Shown: positions 25,521 through 36,251, numbered from the stretch's first letter. The stretch is DNA of 64,000 bases from Sphingomonas sp. (GCA_017304655.1 JAFKLY010000003.1:186001-250000); one strand, 5' to 3'. Made by a program: numbers and translations. Notes: generated by a model from the sequence alone, not told the origin.

Positions 25521-26741
25521 ATGAGCAAGATCAAGGTGAAGAACCCTGTCGTCGAGATCGACGGCGACGAGATGACCCGCATCATCTGGGAGTGGATTCG
25601 CGAGCGGCTGATCAAGCCCTATGTCGACATCGACCTTCACTATTATGATCTCAGCGTCGAGGAGCGCGACCGCACCGACGACCAGATCACCATCGATTCG
25701 GCCGAGGCGATCAAGAAGTACGGCGTCGGCGTGAAGTGCGCCACGATCACGCCGGACGAGGCCCGCGTCGAAGAATTCCATCTCAAGCAGATGTGGAAGT
25801 CGCCGAACGGCACGATCCGCAACATCCTGGGCGGCGTGGTGTTCCGCGAACCGATCGTCATCAAGAACGTACCGCGCCTCGTGCCCGGCTGGACCGACCC
25901 GATCGTTATTGGCCGCCACGCCTTTGGCGACCAGTATCGCGCCACGGACTTCCTCGTCCCCGGCCCCGGCAAGCTGCGCCTCGTGTTCGAGGGCGACGAC
26001 GGGCAGGTGATCGACCGCGAGGTGTTCAAGTTCCCCGGTTCGGGCGTCGCCATGTCGATGTACAATCTCGACCAGTCCATCATCGATTTCGCACGCGCCT
26101 CGATGAACTATGCGCTGGATCGCAAATGGCCGCTTTACCTCTCCACCAAGAACACGATCATCAAGGCCTATGACGGCCGCTTCAAGGATCTGTTTGAACA
26201 GATTTTCGAAAGCGAATTCAAGGCGAAGTTTGCCGAAGCTGGCATCGACTATCAGCATCGCCTGATCGACGACATGGTTGCTTCCGCACTCAAGTGGAGC
26301 GGCAAGTTCGTGTGGGCGTGCAAGAACTATGATGGCGACGTCCAGTCCGACACGGTCGCGCAGGGTTTCGGCTCGCTGGGTCTCATGACCTCCGTGCTGA
26401 TGACGCCGGACGGCAAGACCGTGGAGGCCGAGGCCGCGCACGGCACCGTCACCCGTCACTATCGCCAGCACCAGCAGGGCAAGGCAACCTCGACCAACCC
26501 GATCGCCTCCATCTTCGCGTGGACCGGCGGCCTCAAGTTCCGTGGCAAGTTCGACGAGACGCCCGAGGTGATCCGCTTCGCCGAGACGTTGGAGAAGGTC
26601 TGCATCAAGACCGTCGAGAACGGCCAGATGACTAAGGATCTCGCGCTGCTGGTCGGCCCGGATCAGGCCTGGATGACCACCGAGCAGTTCTTCGAGGCGA
26701 TCCGCGTGAACCTCGAGACGGAGATGGGCAACTGGCAGTAA
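25521..26741 (+). CDS. icd: NADP-dependent isocitrate dehydrogenase
   Basis: TCA-cycle enzyme converting isocitrate to 2-oxoglutarate with NADP; 406 residues. The N-terminus ([14 protein letters not shown]) and [20 protein letters not shown] and [12 protein letters not shown] segments are those of the eukaryote-like type II enzymes, common in alphaproteobacteria, not those of the E. coli type. The upstream 225 bases shared with psd must hold both divergent promoters. A stem-loop lies 27 bases after the stop. Confidence 0.97.
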   Translation: MSKIKVKNPVVEIDGDEMTRIIWEWIRERLIKPYVDIDLHYYDLSVEERDRTDDQITIDSAEAIKKYGVGVKCATITPDEARVEEFHLKQMWKSPNGTIRNILGGVVFREPIVIKNVPRLVPGWTDPIVIGRHAFGDQYRATDFLVPGPGKLRLVFEGDDGQVIDREVFKFPGSGVAMSMYNLDQSIIDFARASMNYALDRKWPLYLSTKNTIIKAYDGRFKDLFEQIFESEFKAKFAEAGIDYQHRLIDDMVASALKWSGKFVWACKNYDGDVQSDTVAQGFGSLGLMTSVLMTPDGKTVEAEAAHGTVTRHYRQHQQGKATSTNPIASIFAWTGGLKFRGKFDETPEVIRFAETLEKVCIKTVENGQMTKDLALLVGPDQAWMTTEQFFEAIRVNLETEMGNWQ

Positions 26742-26767
26742 GGCCGGCCTCCGCTCAAACTACCCTG

Positions 26768-26795
26768 GCGCCCGCATCGCATAGGATGCGGGCGC
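26768..26795 (+). other. stem-loop after icd
   Basis: GCGCCCGCATC (26768-26778) and GATGCGGGCGC (26785-26795) form a perfect 11-bp stem with a 6-base loop. No T-run follows, so it may protect the icd mRNA 3' end or work with a factor instead of being a simple intrinsic terminator. Confidence 0.55.
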
Positions 26796-26856
26796 ACCGG
26801 GCGCAGACTCCAACTGCGTCCGCGCTTGCTGTCCCTACCCCGCCGGGGCAACGGCG

Positions 26857-28638
26857 ATGACGCACGGCCCGTTTGGCAGTACGGGATACAGCGATGCGCT
26901 GGTTATCCTGGGTGCGGCGGGCCTCGTCATACCAGCTTTTGCGCGCTTCCGGATCAGCCCGGTCATCGGGTTCATCCTCGTCGGCATGCTCGTCGGCCCG
27001 TTCGGCCTCGGCCAGTTCGTGGACCGCTATCCGACGCTGTTCTACGTCACGATTTCCAATTCCACCGCGATCTCCGCCTTTGCTGAATTCGGCATCGTCC
27101 TGCTGCTCTTCTCCATCGGACTGGAGTTGTCCTTCAAGCGCCTGTGGTCGATGCGTGCCTTCGTGTTCGGCATCGGCGCGGCGGAGCTGGCGATCAGTGC
27201 GGCGCTCATCGCGGCTGGCTTCATGCTGTTCGGCAGCAGCCTCTATGGCGCGATCGGCCTCGGCCTGGCGCTCGCCCTCTCCTCCACGGCTCTTGTCCTG
27301 CCCATTTCCGGCACGCGCTCGGCCGTGGGCAAGGCAGCGTTCGCCATGCTGCTGTTCGAGGATCTGGCGCTCGTCCCCATCGTCTTCGCTCTCGGTGCCA
27401 TGGCGCCTAACGTGGCTGACGATGGCTGGACCAACCTCGCCACGGTCGTGCTGCAGGGCGGGATCACGGTCACCGTCATGCTCGTCGGCGGACGCTATCT
27501 TCTGCCCCGGTTGTTCGCTCAGGCCGCGCGCGCCAAGAGCCCGGAAGTGTTCCTGGCCGCAAGCCTGCTTGTGGTCATGGTATCGAGCCTTGTGACCGTC
27601 GCCGTGGGCCTGTCGCCCATCGTCGGCGCACTCGTCGCCGGCCTCCTCATCGCCGAGACGGATTATCATGGCGAGGTCGAGAGCATGACCGAGCCCTTCA
27701 AGGGGTTGGCGCTCGGTGTGTTCCTCATCACCGTGGGCATGGGTATCGACCCCATGGCGCTACTCGATCAATGGGTAGCCTTGTTCTGCGCGATCGGCGG
27801 GATCATGATCGCGAAGACGACCGTCACGGCCCTCCTGCTACGAATCGCCGGTGCGCGGCGTGGCGTCGCGCTGGAAACCAGCATGTTGATGGCCAGCCCC
27901 TCGGAGACCACGCTGATCGTGCTGAGCACCGCCGTGGCAGCTAATCTCATCAGCCGGGATACGGCGGCCTTCTGGCAGATGGCGACGGCCATTGGCCTCA
28001 CCATCACGCCCATTCTGGCCCGTGTCGGCCATGACATCGCCCGGCGTGTAGAGCTGCGTTCGAGTGATGGGGAAGTGGAAGAAAAGGCCGCCGAGGTGGT
28101 GGGCGCCGTCATCCTCGGCTTCGGCCGGGTCGGGCGCATGGTCGCGGACCTGCTGCGCGCGCACAACCAGCCTTATGTCGGCGTGGAAAGCGACATCGAC
28201 ATCGTGACGCAGGCACGGCGCGACGGCTATGTCGTCCGCTTCGGCGACGTGGCGCGCCCGGAGACGCTGGACCGGCTGCGCCTGGGCCATGCTCGCGCGC
28301 TCATCATTACCATGGACGATCCCGTACTCGCCGTGCGCGTGACCAAGCGCGTGCGCGGCTGGGCGCCCGACCTGCCGATCATCGTGCGCGCGCGTGATAC
28401 CGATCATGCTGCCGAACTCTACAAGGTCGGCGCCAGCGATGCCGTGCCCGAAGCACTGGAAAGTTCGCTGCACCTTGCCGAGACTGCGCTGGTCGATCTC
28501 GGCCTCGCGATGGGACCAATCATCGCCTCGGTCCACCAGAAGCGCGAGGATTTGCAGAACGAGATCAAGGCCGCCGCCCAGCTAGACAAGGCCCCGCGGT
28601 TGCGCAGCCTGCGCCTGAGCGAAGCCGAAGAAGGCTGA
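26857..28638 (+). CDS. CPA2 family cation:proton antiporter with RCK domain
   Basis: A 593-residue membrane protein of the KefB/KefC/YbaL type. About twelve membrane segments span residues 10-400 (for example VILGAAGLVIPAF and ALSSTALVLPISGTR), and a TrkA-N/RCK nucleotide-binding domain follows from about residue 410 (VILGFGRVGRM, then VESDIDIVTQARRDG). Such proteins export potassium or sodium in exchange for protons and are gated by nucleotides or glutathione adducts; which ion is moved here cannot be told. It is 115 bases after icd and converges on the cupin gene with a 7-base gap. Confidence 0.9.
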   Translation: MTHGPFGSTGYSDALVILGAAGLVIPAFARFRISPVIGFILVGMLVGPFGLGQFVDRYPTLFYVTISNSTAISAFAEFGIVLLLFSIGLELSFKRLWSMRAFVFGIGAAELAISAALIAAGFMLFGSSLYGAIGLGLALALSSTALVLPISGTRSAVGKAAFAMLLFEDLALVPIVFALGAMAPNVADDGWTNLATVVLQGGITVTVMLVGGRYLLPRLFAQAARAKSPEVFLAASLLVVMVSSLVTVAVGLSPIVGALVAGLLIAETDYHGEVESMTEPFKGLALGVFLITVGMGIDPMALLDQWVALFCAIGGIMIAKTTVTALLLRIAGARRGVALETSMLMASPSETTLIVLSTAVAANLISRDTAAFWQMATAIGLTITPILARVGHDIARRVELRSSDGEVEEKAAEVVGAVILGFGRVGRMVADLLRAHNQPYVGVESDIDIVTQARRDGYVVRFGDVARPETLDRLRLGHARALIITMDDPVLAVRVTKRVRGWAPDLPIIVRARDTDHAAELYKVGASDAVPEALESSLHLAETALVDLGLAMGPIIASVHQKREDLQNEIKAAAQLDKAPRLRSLRLSEAEEG

Positions 28639-28645
28639 TCAACCT

Positions 28646-29044
28646 TCAGCGCGGTCGGTGCAGCGTGCCTGCGCCGGCTGTGATGAACATGGCTCGCGCG
28701 TCCCCCTCCACATCGGCTGTATGCCAAACGCCGGGCTGATTGATCGCATAATCGCCCGGCAGCAGAATGGTTGTCATGATCTCACCGCCGGCCTGTTCCT
28801 GATGGAGCGCCAGTCGTCCAGAGAGACAGTACACGATCTCGGCACCGCTGGGATGACACTCCCAACTTGACCAGCTTTCCGTGAAGCGATGCTCGCTGAC
28901 GAGCCGCCCTTCCGGCCCGTCCGGCGCATGGCGCGCGTCATAGTCGGCATACCAGTCCGGTGCGGGCACGAAAACCGGCTCGGCGCTCGCCGCGCCGCCA
29001 CGGCCCAGATGAATCGGATACGTGTTCAATCGTCTGGCAGACAT
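28646..29044 (-). CDS. cupin domain-containing protein
   Basis: A 132-residue protein with a single cupin barrel. The two cupin motifs are recognisable around WECHPSGAEIVYCLSGRLAL and LLPGDYAINQPGVWHTADV, with conserved Gly, Pro and His positions, though the first His pair is incomplete (only one clear His in motif 1). Substrate and metal are unknown. It lies 51 bases downstream of alaS and could be co-transcribed with it. Confidence 0.75.
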   Translation of the reverse strand: MSARRLNTYPIHLGRGGAASAEPVFVPAPDWYADYDARHAPDGPEGRLVSEHRFTESWSSWECHPSGAEIVYCLSGRLALHQEQAGGEIMTTILLPGDYAINQPGVWHTADVEGDARAMFITAGAGTLHRPR

Positions 29045-29095
29045 ATGCGCTCCTTCGCTCCGGCCACGCCGGGGCGGAAAGAGGGACCTCCGCTC

Positions 29096-31750
29096 TCAGC
29101 GCCCGGCGATGGCCGCCTTGACCGCTTCGATCGCGGCGCCGGCTGCGCCTGCATCCGGGCCACCGCCTTGCGCCATGTCTGCCCGACCGCCACCGCCCTG
29201 CCCGCCGAGCGCCGCGACACCGGCGCGAACCAGTTCCACCGCGCTGTGCTGGCCAGTCAGATCATCCGTGACGCCAACCGCGATGCTGGCGCGCCCCTCA
29301 TTGGTTGCAACGATCGCAGCGATCCCGCTGCCCAGGCGCGCCTTGGCCTCATCGACCAGGCCACGCAGGGCCTTGGGGTCCAGCCCGTCGACATGCTGGC
29401 CGCTGAAAGCAACGCCGTTCACCTCTTCGCTCGCCGGCGCGGCAGCTGCGCCGCCACCATTGCCCGCGAGCGCCAGCGCTTTCTTGGCATCGGCCAGCTC
29501 GCGCTCCAGCTTGCGGCTCTGCTCGACAAGTACGGCCACGCGCGAAGGCGCTTCATCCGGTGTGGTGCGCAGGGACGCGGCAATGGCGCGGAGCTGCTCG
29601 TCACGATGGACCAGCCATTCGCGCGCCGCCTCGCCAGTCAAGGCCTCGATGCGGCGCACGCCGCTCGCGACCGCGCTTTCGCTCACGATCTTGAGCAGCG
29701 CGATGTCGCCCAGCGCGCGCACATGCGTGCCGCCGCATAGTTCGACCGAATAGGCCTTGTCATCGGCGCGGCCCATGGTGAGCACGCGCACTTCCTCGCC
29801 ATATTTCTCGCCAAACAGGGCCATGGCTCCAGCGGCAATCGCATCGTCGGGCGACATGAGACGCGTCGTCACCTCCGCATTCCCGCGGATCTGCGCGTTC
29901 ACTTCCGCCTCGATCGTCGCGACCTGCGCCGGCGTCAGCGCCTCGGGATGGGAGAAGTCGAAGCGCAGCCGGTCCTCGGCGACGAGGCTGCCTTTCTGCG
30001 TCACATGCGCGCCCAGCGCATTGCGCAGCGCCGCATGCAGCAGGTGTGTGGCGCTGTGATTGGCACGAATTCGTGCGCGGCGCGCGCCGTTGACCTCGAG
30101 ATGGACGATATCGCCGACCGCGATGCGCCCGGCCTCTATCACCGCCTGATGAGCATGGAGTCGGCCGAGCGGCTTTGTTGTCTCGGTCACGGTCGCGGCA
30201 AGGCCGTTGGCGTCCGAAATTGTACCGGTATCGCCAGTCTGACCACCACTCTCGCCATAGAAGGGCGTCTGGTTGGTGAGGATCGTGACACTGTCGCCGG
30301 CTTCCGCCGCCTCGACCCGGGCGCCGTTCTTGACCAGCGCCACGACGCGGCCCTCGCCCGCTTCGCTCAGATAGCCGGTAAACTCGGTCGCACCCTCGCT
30401 CTCGGCAATGTCGAACCAAACCTCTTCGGAGGCCTTCTCGCCCGAGCCCTTCCAAGCCGCGCGGGCTGCGGCCTTCTGCTCCGCCATGGCGGAATCGAAT
30501 CCGGCGCGATCGACCTCCAGTCCCTGCGCGCGCAACGCATCCTCGGTCAGGTCATACGGGAAGCCATAAGTGTCGTAGAGCTTGAAGGCCGTCTCACCGG
30601 GCAACGTCGCGCCGGGCGCGAGGCCGGCCACCGCCTCGTCAAGCAACCGCAAGCCCTTGTCCAGCGTCTGGCGGAAGCGGGTTTCCTCCCGCATCAGCGT
30701 CTCTTCGATAAGCGGCTGCGCCCGGACCAATTCGGGATAGGCCGCGCCCATCTCCGCGGCGAGACCGCCGACGAGGCGATGCATCAGTGGCTCGGCTGCC
30801 CCCAGCAAATGCGCATGGCGCATGGCCCGGCGCATGATGCGACGCAGCACATAGCCGCGGCCCTCGTTGGCCGGCAGCACTCCGTCGGCGACCAGGAAAC
30901 TCGAGGAGCGCAGATGATCAGCGATCACGCGGTGGCTGGCTCGCGCCTCGCCTTCGGCTGGCTGGCGTGTGAGTGCAACCGACTGGGCGATGAGCGCCTT
31001 GAAGGTGTCGGTATCATAATTGTCATGCACGCCCTGCAGGACAGCCGCGACGCGCTCGATACCCATGCCGGTATCGATGCTGGGGCGCGGCAGATCGACG
31101 CGCGTGCCATCGGCATGCTGCTCGAACTGCATGAAAACCAGATTCCAGATTTCCACGAACCGGTCGCCATCTTCCTGCGGACTGCCCGGCGGACCCCCGT
31201 AGATATGGTCGCCATGATCGTAGAAGATTTCCGAACACGGGCCGCAAGGACCGGTATCCCCCATCGACCAGAAATTGTCCGAGGTCGCGATGCGGATAAT
31301 GCGCTCGTCCGGCAGGCCAGCGATCTTCTTCCAGTGGCCGAAGGCTTCGTCATCGGTGTGGTAAACGGTTACGGTCAGACGGCTGGGGTCGATGCCCCAT
31401 TCGCGCGTGATCAGCGTCCAGGCGAGATGGATCGCCTGCTCCTTGAAATAGTCGCCGAACGAGAAATTGCCGAGCATCTCGAAGAAGGTGTGATGCCGGG
31501 CGGTGTAGCCGACATTGTCGAGATCATTATGCTTGCCGCCGGCGCGCACGCACTTTTGCGAGGAGGAAGCCGTGCGATAGGGCCGGCTCTCCAGACCCGT
31601 AAACACATTCTTGAATGGCACCATGCCCGCATTGACGAACATGAGCGTCGGATCGTTGTTCGGCACGAGCGGCGCGGACGGCACCACTTCATGGCCATTG
31701 GACCCGAAATAGTCGAGGAAGGAGCGGCGGATATCGTTGGTCGACGTCAT
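29096..31750 (-). CDS. alaS: alanine--tRNA ligase
   Basis: 884-residue alanyl-tRNA synthetase. The catalytic domain starts with the family pattern [20 protein letters not shown]; the editing-domain zinc ligands are H565 and H569 (HSATH) and C672-GGT-H676. The C-terminal Ala/Gly-rich C-Ala domain ends [12 protein letters not shown]. It sits downstream of recA and a small VOC gene; recA-alaS neighbourhood is common in alphaproteobacteria. Confidence 0.98.
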   Translation of the reverse strand: MTSTNDIRRSFLDYFGSNGHEVVPSAPLVPNNDPTLMFVNAGMVPFKNVFTGLESRPYRTASSSQKCVRAGGKHNDLDNVGYTARHHTFFEMLGNFSFGDYFKEQAIHLAWTLITREWGIDPSRLTVTVYHTDDEAFGHWKKIAGLPDERIIRIATSDNFWSMGDTGPCGPCSEIFYDHGDHIYGGPPGSPQEDGDRFVEIWNLVFMQFEQHADGTRVDLPRPSIDTGMGIERVAAVLQGVHDNYDTDTFKALIAQSVALTRQPAEGEARASHRVIADHLRSSSFLVADGVLPANEGRGYVLRRIMRRAMRHAHLLGAAEPLMHRLVGGLAAEMGAAYPELVRAQPLIEETLMREETRFRQTLDKGLRLLDEAVAGLAPGATLPGETAFKLYDTYGFPYDLTEDALRAQGLEVDRAGFDSAMAEQKAAARAAWKGSGEKASEEVWFDIAESEGATEFTGYLSEAGEGRVVALVKNGARVEAAEAGDSVTILTNQTPFYGESGGQTGDTGTISDANGLAATVTETTKPLGRLHAHQAVIEAGRIAVGDIVHLEVNGARRARIRANHSATHLLHAALRNALGAHVTQKGSLVAEDRLRFDFSHPEALTPAQVATIEAEVNAQIRGNAEVTTRLMSPDDAIAAGAMALFGEKYGEEVRVLTMGRADDKAYSVELCGGTHVRALGDIALLKIVSESAVASGVRRIEALTGEAAREWLVHRDEQLRAIAASLRTTPDEAPSRVAVLVEQSRKLERELADAKKALALAGNGGGAAAAPASEEVNGVAFSGQHVDGLDPKALRGLVDEAKARLGSGIAAIVATNEGRASIAVGVTDDLTGQHSAVELVRAGVAALGGQGGGGRADMAQGGGPDAGAAGAAIEAVKAAIAGR

Positions 31751-31984
31751 GGGAGCCGCTTACGGGAACCGAAGCCGAGCGACAAGCGGGGAGTCTGATA
31801 GAAAAGGCAGGAAATCAGGCCCGGAGGACCAGCCAACACGGCGACCACAGTCAAACCGGAAAAGAACATAGCCTGTTTTCAAAAACTTGAGGGCGCTCAC
31901 CCGGTAGCAACCGGACGCAAAGCCTGAAACCTCGACTTATTGCACCTATTTACAAAAGCTTATCCAACCATCGCCGCAGCTCGC

Positions 31985-32335
31985 TCAGCCCTCCTCGACA
32001 AAGACCGCAAGCTCGTTGCCACCCGGTTCGCGGAACTGAAAACGTCGGCCGCCCGGAAAGGTGAAGATGGGCTGCGTGATGGTGCCACCAGCCGCCATCA
32101 CCGCCGTCAGCGCAGCTTCCAGATCCGTAACACGGATGCCGGGCAGGGGCGCGGCCGGAGCCTCAGCCGCGTCCCCCTGGAGACCAAGGTCGGTCCCCTG
32201 CCCCATCGTTCCGGCATAACTCGGTCCGAAGCGGATCAGCTCCCATCCGAAGGCAGCGCTGAAAAAGACCGCGCTCGCTTCACTGTCCGCCACCGGCAGC
32301 TCAACATAAGCAAGACTGGCCGCGACCGTTGTCAT
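31985..32335 (-). CDS. VOC family (glyoxalase-like) protein
   Basis: 116 residues with one vicinal-oxygen-chelate fold unit pair: AYVELPVADSEASAVFFSAAFGWEL at the start and a C-terminal RFQFREPGGNELAVF strand ending in a Glu that often ligands metal. Proteins of this kind include glyoxalases and dioxygenases; the reaction here is not predictable. It lies 23 bases after the recA stop and may be read from the recA promoter. Confidence 0.8.
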   Translation of the reverse strand: MTTVAASLAYVELPVADSEASAVFFSAAFGWELIRFGPSYAGTMGQGTDLGLQGDAAEAPAAPLPGIRVTDLEAALTAVMAAGGTITQPIFTFPGGRRFQFREPGGNELAVFVEEG

Positions 32336-32358
32336 ACCGGAAATCCCGTCAAGATTGC

Positions 32359-33435
32359 TCAGTCCTCACCGTCGTCACTGTCCGGGCCGGTCATCATGCC
32401 CTCGGCGACTTCCGCCGTCTTGCCACGAATGGTGTTCTCGAGCTTGGCCATCAGTTCGGGATTTTCCTTGAGGAACTGCTTGGCATTCTCACGCCCCTGG
32501 CCGATCCGCACGGAATCATAAGAGAACCAGGCACCCGACTTCTCGACCACACCGGCCTTGACGCCCAGATCGAGAACTTCACCGACCTTGGAAATACCCT
32601 CGCCATACATGATGTCGAACTCGACCTGCTTGAACGGCGGGGCGACCTTGTTCTTGACCACTTTCACCTTGGTCGCATTGCCGACGATGTCGTCGCGATC
32701 CTTGATCTGGCCCGTGCGACGGATGTCGAGACGGACCGAGGCATAGAACTTGAGCGCATTGCCGCCTGTGGTCGTCTCAGGATTGCCATACATAACGCCA
32801 ATCTTCATGCGCACCTGATTGATGAAGATGACCATGCAGCGCGAACGGCTGATCGAGCCGGTGAGCTTGCGTAGGGCCTGGCTCATCAGCCGTGCCTGCA
32901 GGCCGACATGGCTGTCGCCCATCTCGCCCTCGATCTCGGCACGCGGCACCAGCGCGGCAACCGAATCGACCACCAGCACGTCAATCGCATTCGAGCGGAC
33001 CAGCGTATCGACGATCTCAAGCGCCTGCTCGCCCGTATCGGGCTGCGAAACGATCAGTTCGTCAATGTTGACGCCCAGCTTCTTGGCATAGACCGGATCG
33101 AGCGCATGCTCGGCATCCACGAAGGCCGCCGTGCCGCCTGTCTTCTGTGCCTCGGCAATGGCGTGGAGCGCCAGCGTCGTCTTGCCCGAGCTTTCCGGAC
33201 CATAAATCTCGATGATGCGCCCACGCGGCAAGCCACCAATGCCGAGTGCGATGTCGAGGCCAAGCGAGCCCGTCGAAATCGCCTCGACCTGCATCGCCTC
33301 CTTCGAACCGAGCCGCATGGCGGACCCCTTGCCGAAGGCGCGATCGATCTGCGCCAGCGCCGCTTCCAGTGCTTTCTGCCGTTCCATGGTTCCCGTTTTC
33401 TTATCGCCGTCGATGAGCTTGAGGCTTGCCGTCAT
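32359..33435 (-). CDS. recA: recombinase RecA
   Basis: Strand-exchange protein and LexA co-protease, 358 residues. The Walker A motif GPESSGKT is at residues 79-86; the DNA-binding loop regions and [19 protein letters not shown] are conserved, and the C-terminus is acidic (DSDDGED). The start at 33435 is preferred because GGGGAG lies 7 bases upstream; ATG codons at 33450 and 33459 are in frame but without a good ribosome site. LexA sites lie 58-92 bases upstream. Confidence 0.98.
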   Translation of the reverse strand: MTASLKLIDGDKKTGTMERQKALEAALAQIDRAFGKGSAMRLGSKEAMQVEAISTGSLGLDIALGIGGLPRGRIIEIYGPESSGKTTLALHAIAEAQKTGGTAAFVDAEHALDPVYAKKLGVNIDELIVSQPDTGEQALEIVDTLVRSNAIDVLVVDSVAALVPRAEIEGEMGDSHVGLQARLMSQALRKLTGSISRSRCMVIFINQVRMKIGVMYGNPETTTGGNALKFYASVRLDIRRTGQIKDRDDIVGNATKVKVVKNKVAPPFKQVEFDIMYGEGISKVGEVLDLGVKAGVVEKSGAWFSYDSVRIGQGRENAKQFLKENPELMAKLENTIRGKTAEVAEGMMTGPDSDDGED

Positions 33436-33492
33436 GATGCTGCTCCCCATGGATGTCAAACGCGCCGTGGCAGGATCGCCATGACAGCCGTC

Positions 33493-33527
33493 GTATCCTA
33501 TTTGTTCTCATGGAACAAGAGGGGAAC
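33493..33527 (-). promoter_or_regulatory. LexA operators in the recA promoter
   Basis: A perfect GAAC-AAGAGGG-GAAC is at 33513-33527 (GTTC-N7-GTTC on the recA strand). Beside it, 33493-33507 reads GTAT-CCTATTT-GTTC, an imperfect copy sharing GAGAACAAATAG (recA strand) with the operator at 23474. A weak promoter (TTGTTC at 33518-33513, 17 bases, TACGAC) would overlap the perfect site. This is the expected SOS control of recA. Confidence 0.8.
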
Positions 33528-33588
33528 ATTATTTTCGGGCAGCGCCTGAGAAGATGCCGCAAAAAAGGGGGCTCGCGCGGCGGAATGA

Positions 33589-34221
33589 CTAGCGGCGAAC
33601 CTCGGTTGCCATGCGGACGGCAAGCGCAGCCAGTACAGTGCCCATGATCCACCGCTGGACGAGCGCGAAGGATGGGCGACGGACGAGGAAACCGGCGATC
33701 GACCCGGCCGACAAGGCAATCAGCGCATTGACCGCCGCGCTGATGACGATCTGGACAGTGCCGAGGCCGAGCGCCTGCCCCAGCACGCTGCCCCGTGCCG
33801 GATCAATGAACTGGGGCAGCAAGGACAGATACATGACGGCGATCTTGGGATTGAGCAGGTTGGTGAGCAGGCCCATCAAAAAGAGCTTGCGCGGTCCGTC
33901 GCGCGGCAAGTCCCTCACCTGGAAAGGCGATCGTCCGCCCGGCCGCACGGCCTGCCAGGCCAGCCACAGCAGGTAGAGCGCGCCGGCAAAGCGGATCGCA
34001 TCATAGGCGTAGGGCACGGCCAGCAGCAGCGCGGTGAGCCCGAATGCGGCGCAAAGCATGTAGACGACGAAACCGAGCGCGACGCCGGCCAGCGAAATCA
34101 GCCCCGCTGCCCTGCCCTGGCAGATCGAGCGCGAGATGAGATAGACCATGTTCGGCCCCGGCGTGAGCACCATGCCGAGCGCGATGGCCGCAAAGGCGAT
34201 GAGGTTTCCCGTGTGGGGCAT
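33589..34221 (-). CDS. LysE family amino-acid exporter
   Basis: 210-residue inner-membrane protein with about six membrane segments. The signature GMVLTPGPNMVYLISRSICQGRAAG near the N-terminus is typical of the LysE/RhtB family, which exports amino acids or small metabolites. It begins 6 bases after the amine oxidase stop, so the two are probably co-transcribed. The link suggests export of a substrate or product of the oxidase. The next gene recA has its own promoter. Confidence 0.9.
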   Translation of the reverse strand: MPHTGNLIAFAAIALGMVLTPGPNMVYLISRSICQGRAAGLISLAGVALGFVVYMLCAAFGLTALLLAVPYAYDAIRFAGALYLLWLAWQAVRPGGRSPFQVRDLPRDGPRKLFLMGLLTNLLNPKIAVMYLSLLPQFIDPARGSVLGQALGLGTVQIVISAAVNALIALSAGSIAGFLVRRPSFALVQRWIMGTVLAALAVRMATEVRR

Positions 34222-34227
34222 ATGCCC

Positions 34228-35784
34228 TCAGGCCTTGCGGGCACGCACGCGCTGGTCGATCGAGGCGACGGTGTGGCGGGCCGAGAGGATCGCCCCTTCC
34301 TGCCATCCCGAGTGCGTCAGCCAGTCATTGGCGAAATAGAATGGCCCGTCCGCCTTGTTCATGATGTCGTAGAGGTCGGCGTTGTCCTCGCTCAGATAGG
34401 CCTTGTTGCCCATATTGTAGGGGATCTTCCCCCAGTTGACGACGACCGGCTTGCCCAGTTCCTGCCCATGGCCAGGGAACAGCCCGTCAATCTCCCGCTG
34501 CGCGAAAATCGGTTGCTGGTCGCGCGGCTGGGATGTCACCGCCTCGCCGCCCATGAAGATATAATAGACGAGAATGCCCTTCTGCTTGTGATATCCCCCG
34601 CTCGGGTGCCAGATCTGCGCTCCTGGGTCCTTGACGAAGGACAGGCCACCATAGATCTGGTAATCCTGCTCCCAGAAGCGCCGGCTCTCGAAGCCGATCT
34701 TAACGGCATTGCCATAATAGACCTCGCCGATACGCGAGCGGATAGTCTCGGAGAAATCGGACGGGATTTTGGCCAGCACCGGCAAGGGAATGGTGCAGAT
34801 CACATAGTCGGCCAGTATCTCCTGCATGCGACCGCTGCGGCGATCCTTGTAGACAATACGCGCGCCGCTCGCCGTACGGCGGATCTCCGTCACTTCGCTC
34901 ATCATGCGGAAAACGGCCGGGCCGATTTTCTTCGCCATCGCCAGAGGCAATCGGTCCATGCCGCCCACCGGCTGGAGCATCGTCGCCTGATCGTCGATCA
35001 TGTCTTCGAAGACCACACTGTTCCACATGTCCATGTCGAACAGGGTCGTCATGTCGAGCGGATCATTTGGAATGCCGGACTGGTCGGTCGCACCGGGCAT
35101 CCGCTTGTAGCCCGATCGCTTCGATCCTTTGTAAAACAGGTCCGGCGACAGATCACCATATTGCCTAAGAAAGGCGATCATCCGTTCCTTGTCGGCGGGC
35201 GTCAGCTCCTTGTCGAGCGCACCCTGATTGATCGCTTTGCCGAGCAGCTCGGAGACATGGCCGCGCGTATCGTTGATCGCCCTGCGCATCTGGATGGGCT
35301 TGCCGCCATTCGCCTTGGCATTGCGCAGATAGGCCGAGCGGCTGGCGTTTACTTCCACCTCCAGCTCGATGCCCAGTTCGCGGCAATAGCCGAGCACTGC
35401 CTGATGATGGCTCGGCAGACGCGCCGGGCCGGCGTTGAAATATTGGTCGCTATCATAGGTGCAGGTCTGCACCGATCCATCGCTCCACTCGACCTTGTCG
35501 CCGCCGCGTACCGTCCAGTTATGCCCGCCGACCCGGCCGCGCGCTTCCAGGATGGTCACGTCATAGCCGGCCTTGAGCAGCTCGTCGGCCGAGGCGAGAC
35601 CGGCAATGCCCGCGCCCAGGATCACCACCTTGATGCCCTTGCCCGATCCGGGTTCCAGCTTCAGCGCCTGAGCGCCCGCCGCGTAGCCGGGCAGCAGGCC
35701 GATGCTCTGCATGGCGAGATAAGCCGCGCTGTATCCGCCGGCCCGACCGATGGCCTGGATGAAGTCCCGTCGCGTTCCGTTCAT
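34228..35784 (-). CDS. Tat-exported flavin amine oxidase
   Basis: 518-residue FAD protein of the monoamine/L-amino-acid oxidase family. It begins with a twin-arginine motif (TRRDFIQ, residues 4-10) and a hydrophobic segment, so it is likely exported folded. The dinucleotide-binding motif GAGIAGL is at 57-63 with the ribose-binding E80, followed by ARGRVGGHNW. C-terminal PFYFANDWLTHSGWQEGAILSA matches the family's FAD-closing region. The start at 35784 is chosen for the Tat motif; ATG at 35793 is also possible. The substrate is not evident. It is followed by a LysE exporter and faces a c-type cytochrome. Confidence 0.85.
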   Translation of the reverse strand: MNGTRRDFIQAIGRAGGYSAAYLAMQSIGLLPGYAAGAQALKLEPGSGKGIKVVILGAGIAGLASADELLKAGYDVTILEARGRVGGHNWTVRGGDKVEWSDGSVQTCTYDSDQYFNAGPARLPSHHQAVLGYCRELGIELEVEVNASRSAYLRNAKANGGKPIQMRRAINDTRGHVSELLGKAINQGALDKELTPADKERMIAFLRQYGDLSPDLFYKGSKRSGYKRMPGATDQSGIPNDPLDMTTLFDMDMWNSVVFEDMIDDQATMLQPVGGMDRLPLAMAKKIGPAVFRMMSEVTEIRRTASGARIVYKDRRSGRMQEILADYVICTIPLPVLAKIPSDFSETIRSRIGEVYYGNAVKIGFESRRFWEQDYQIYGGLSFVKDPGAQIWHPSGGYHKQKGILVYYIFMGGEAVTSQPRDQQPIFAQREIDGLFPGHGQELGKPVVVNWGKIPYNMGNKAYLSEDNADLYDIMNKADGPFYFANDWLTHSGWQEGAILSARHTVASIDQRVRARKA

Positions 35785-35897
35785 ACCCACCATATCCTTC
35801 ACCCTGCCCGCAGCGAAGTCTGGCCGGCAAGAAATGCCGCGTTCAATACGGGTTACGGCGTATTGAGAGACCGCGCCCTCCTCCCGGACAAGATGGC

Positions 35898-36251
35898 ATG
35901 AGCGCTCCACACCGCTTCATCCCGCCGCTGGTCCTGATGGCTACCCTCGCCGCGCCCATGCCCGTGCTGGCGCAGGACGAGCCGGATTATCCGGCCATCC
36001 GGCGGATCGTCAGCGCGCGATGCAAGTTTTGCCACTCGGCCATACCGATGGAGGACGGGCTCAATGCCGGATCGCAGCCGGCCAAGGGCGTGAAGTTCGA
36101 CACGCCAGCCGACGTGCAGAAGTTCGCCGCGCTGATGCTTGAGCAAGCCGTGAAGACCCAGCGCATGCCGCCTGACAATGCGACGCACATGACCGAGGCC
36201 GAGCGCGCGACACTGGGCCGCTGGATCGCCGCAGGCGCCAAAGTCCCCTAA
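35898..36251 (+). CDS. small c-type cytochrome, PuuD C-terminal-like
   Basis: 117 residues with a signal peptide ending PVLAQ and one haem site C42-K-F-C45-H46. The segment KGVKFDTPADVQKF and the stretch KTQRMPPDNATHMTEAERATLGRWIAAGA resemble the cytochrome domain at the C-terminus of PuuD-type urate hydroxylases; a Met in RMPP is a plausible second haem ligand. It starts 113 bases from the divergent amine oxidase, so it may be its electron acceptor. The function is inferred from context. Confidence 0.85.
   Translation: MSAPHRFIPPLVLMATLAAPMPVLAQDEPDYPAIRRIVSARCKFCHSAIPMEDGLNAGSQPAKGVKFDTPADVQKFAALMLEQAVKTQRMPPDNATHMTEAERATLGRWIAAGAKVP

Noticed and set aside
31940..32521. 193-residue plus-strand frame over the VOC gene and the 3' end of recA
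   Set aside because: It is antisense to two well-supported genes and has no domain or ribosome site.
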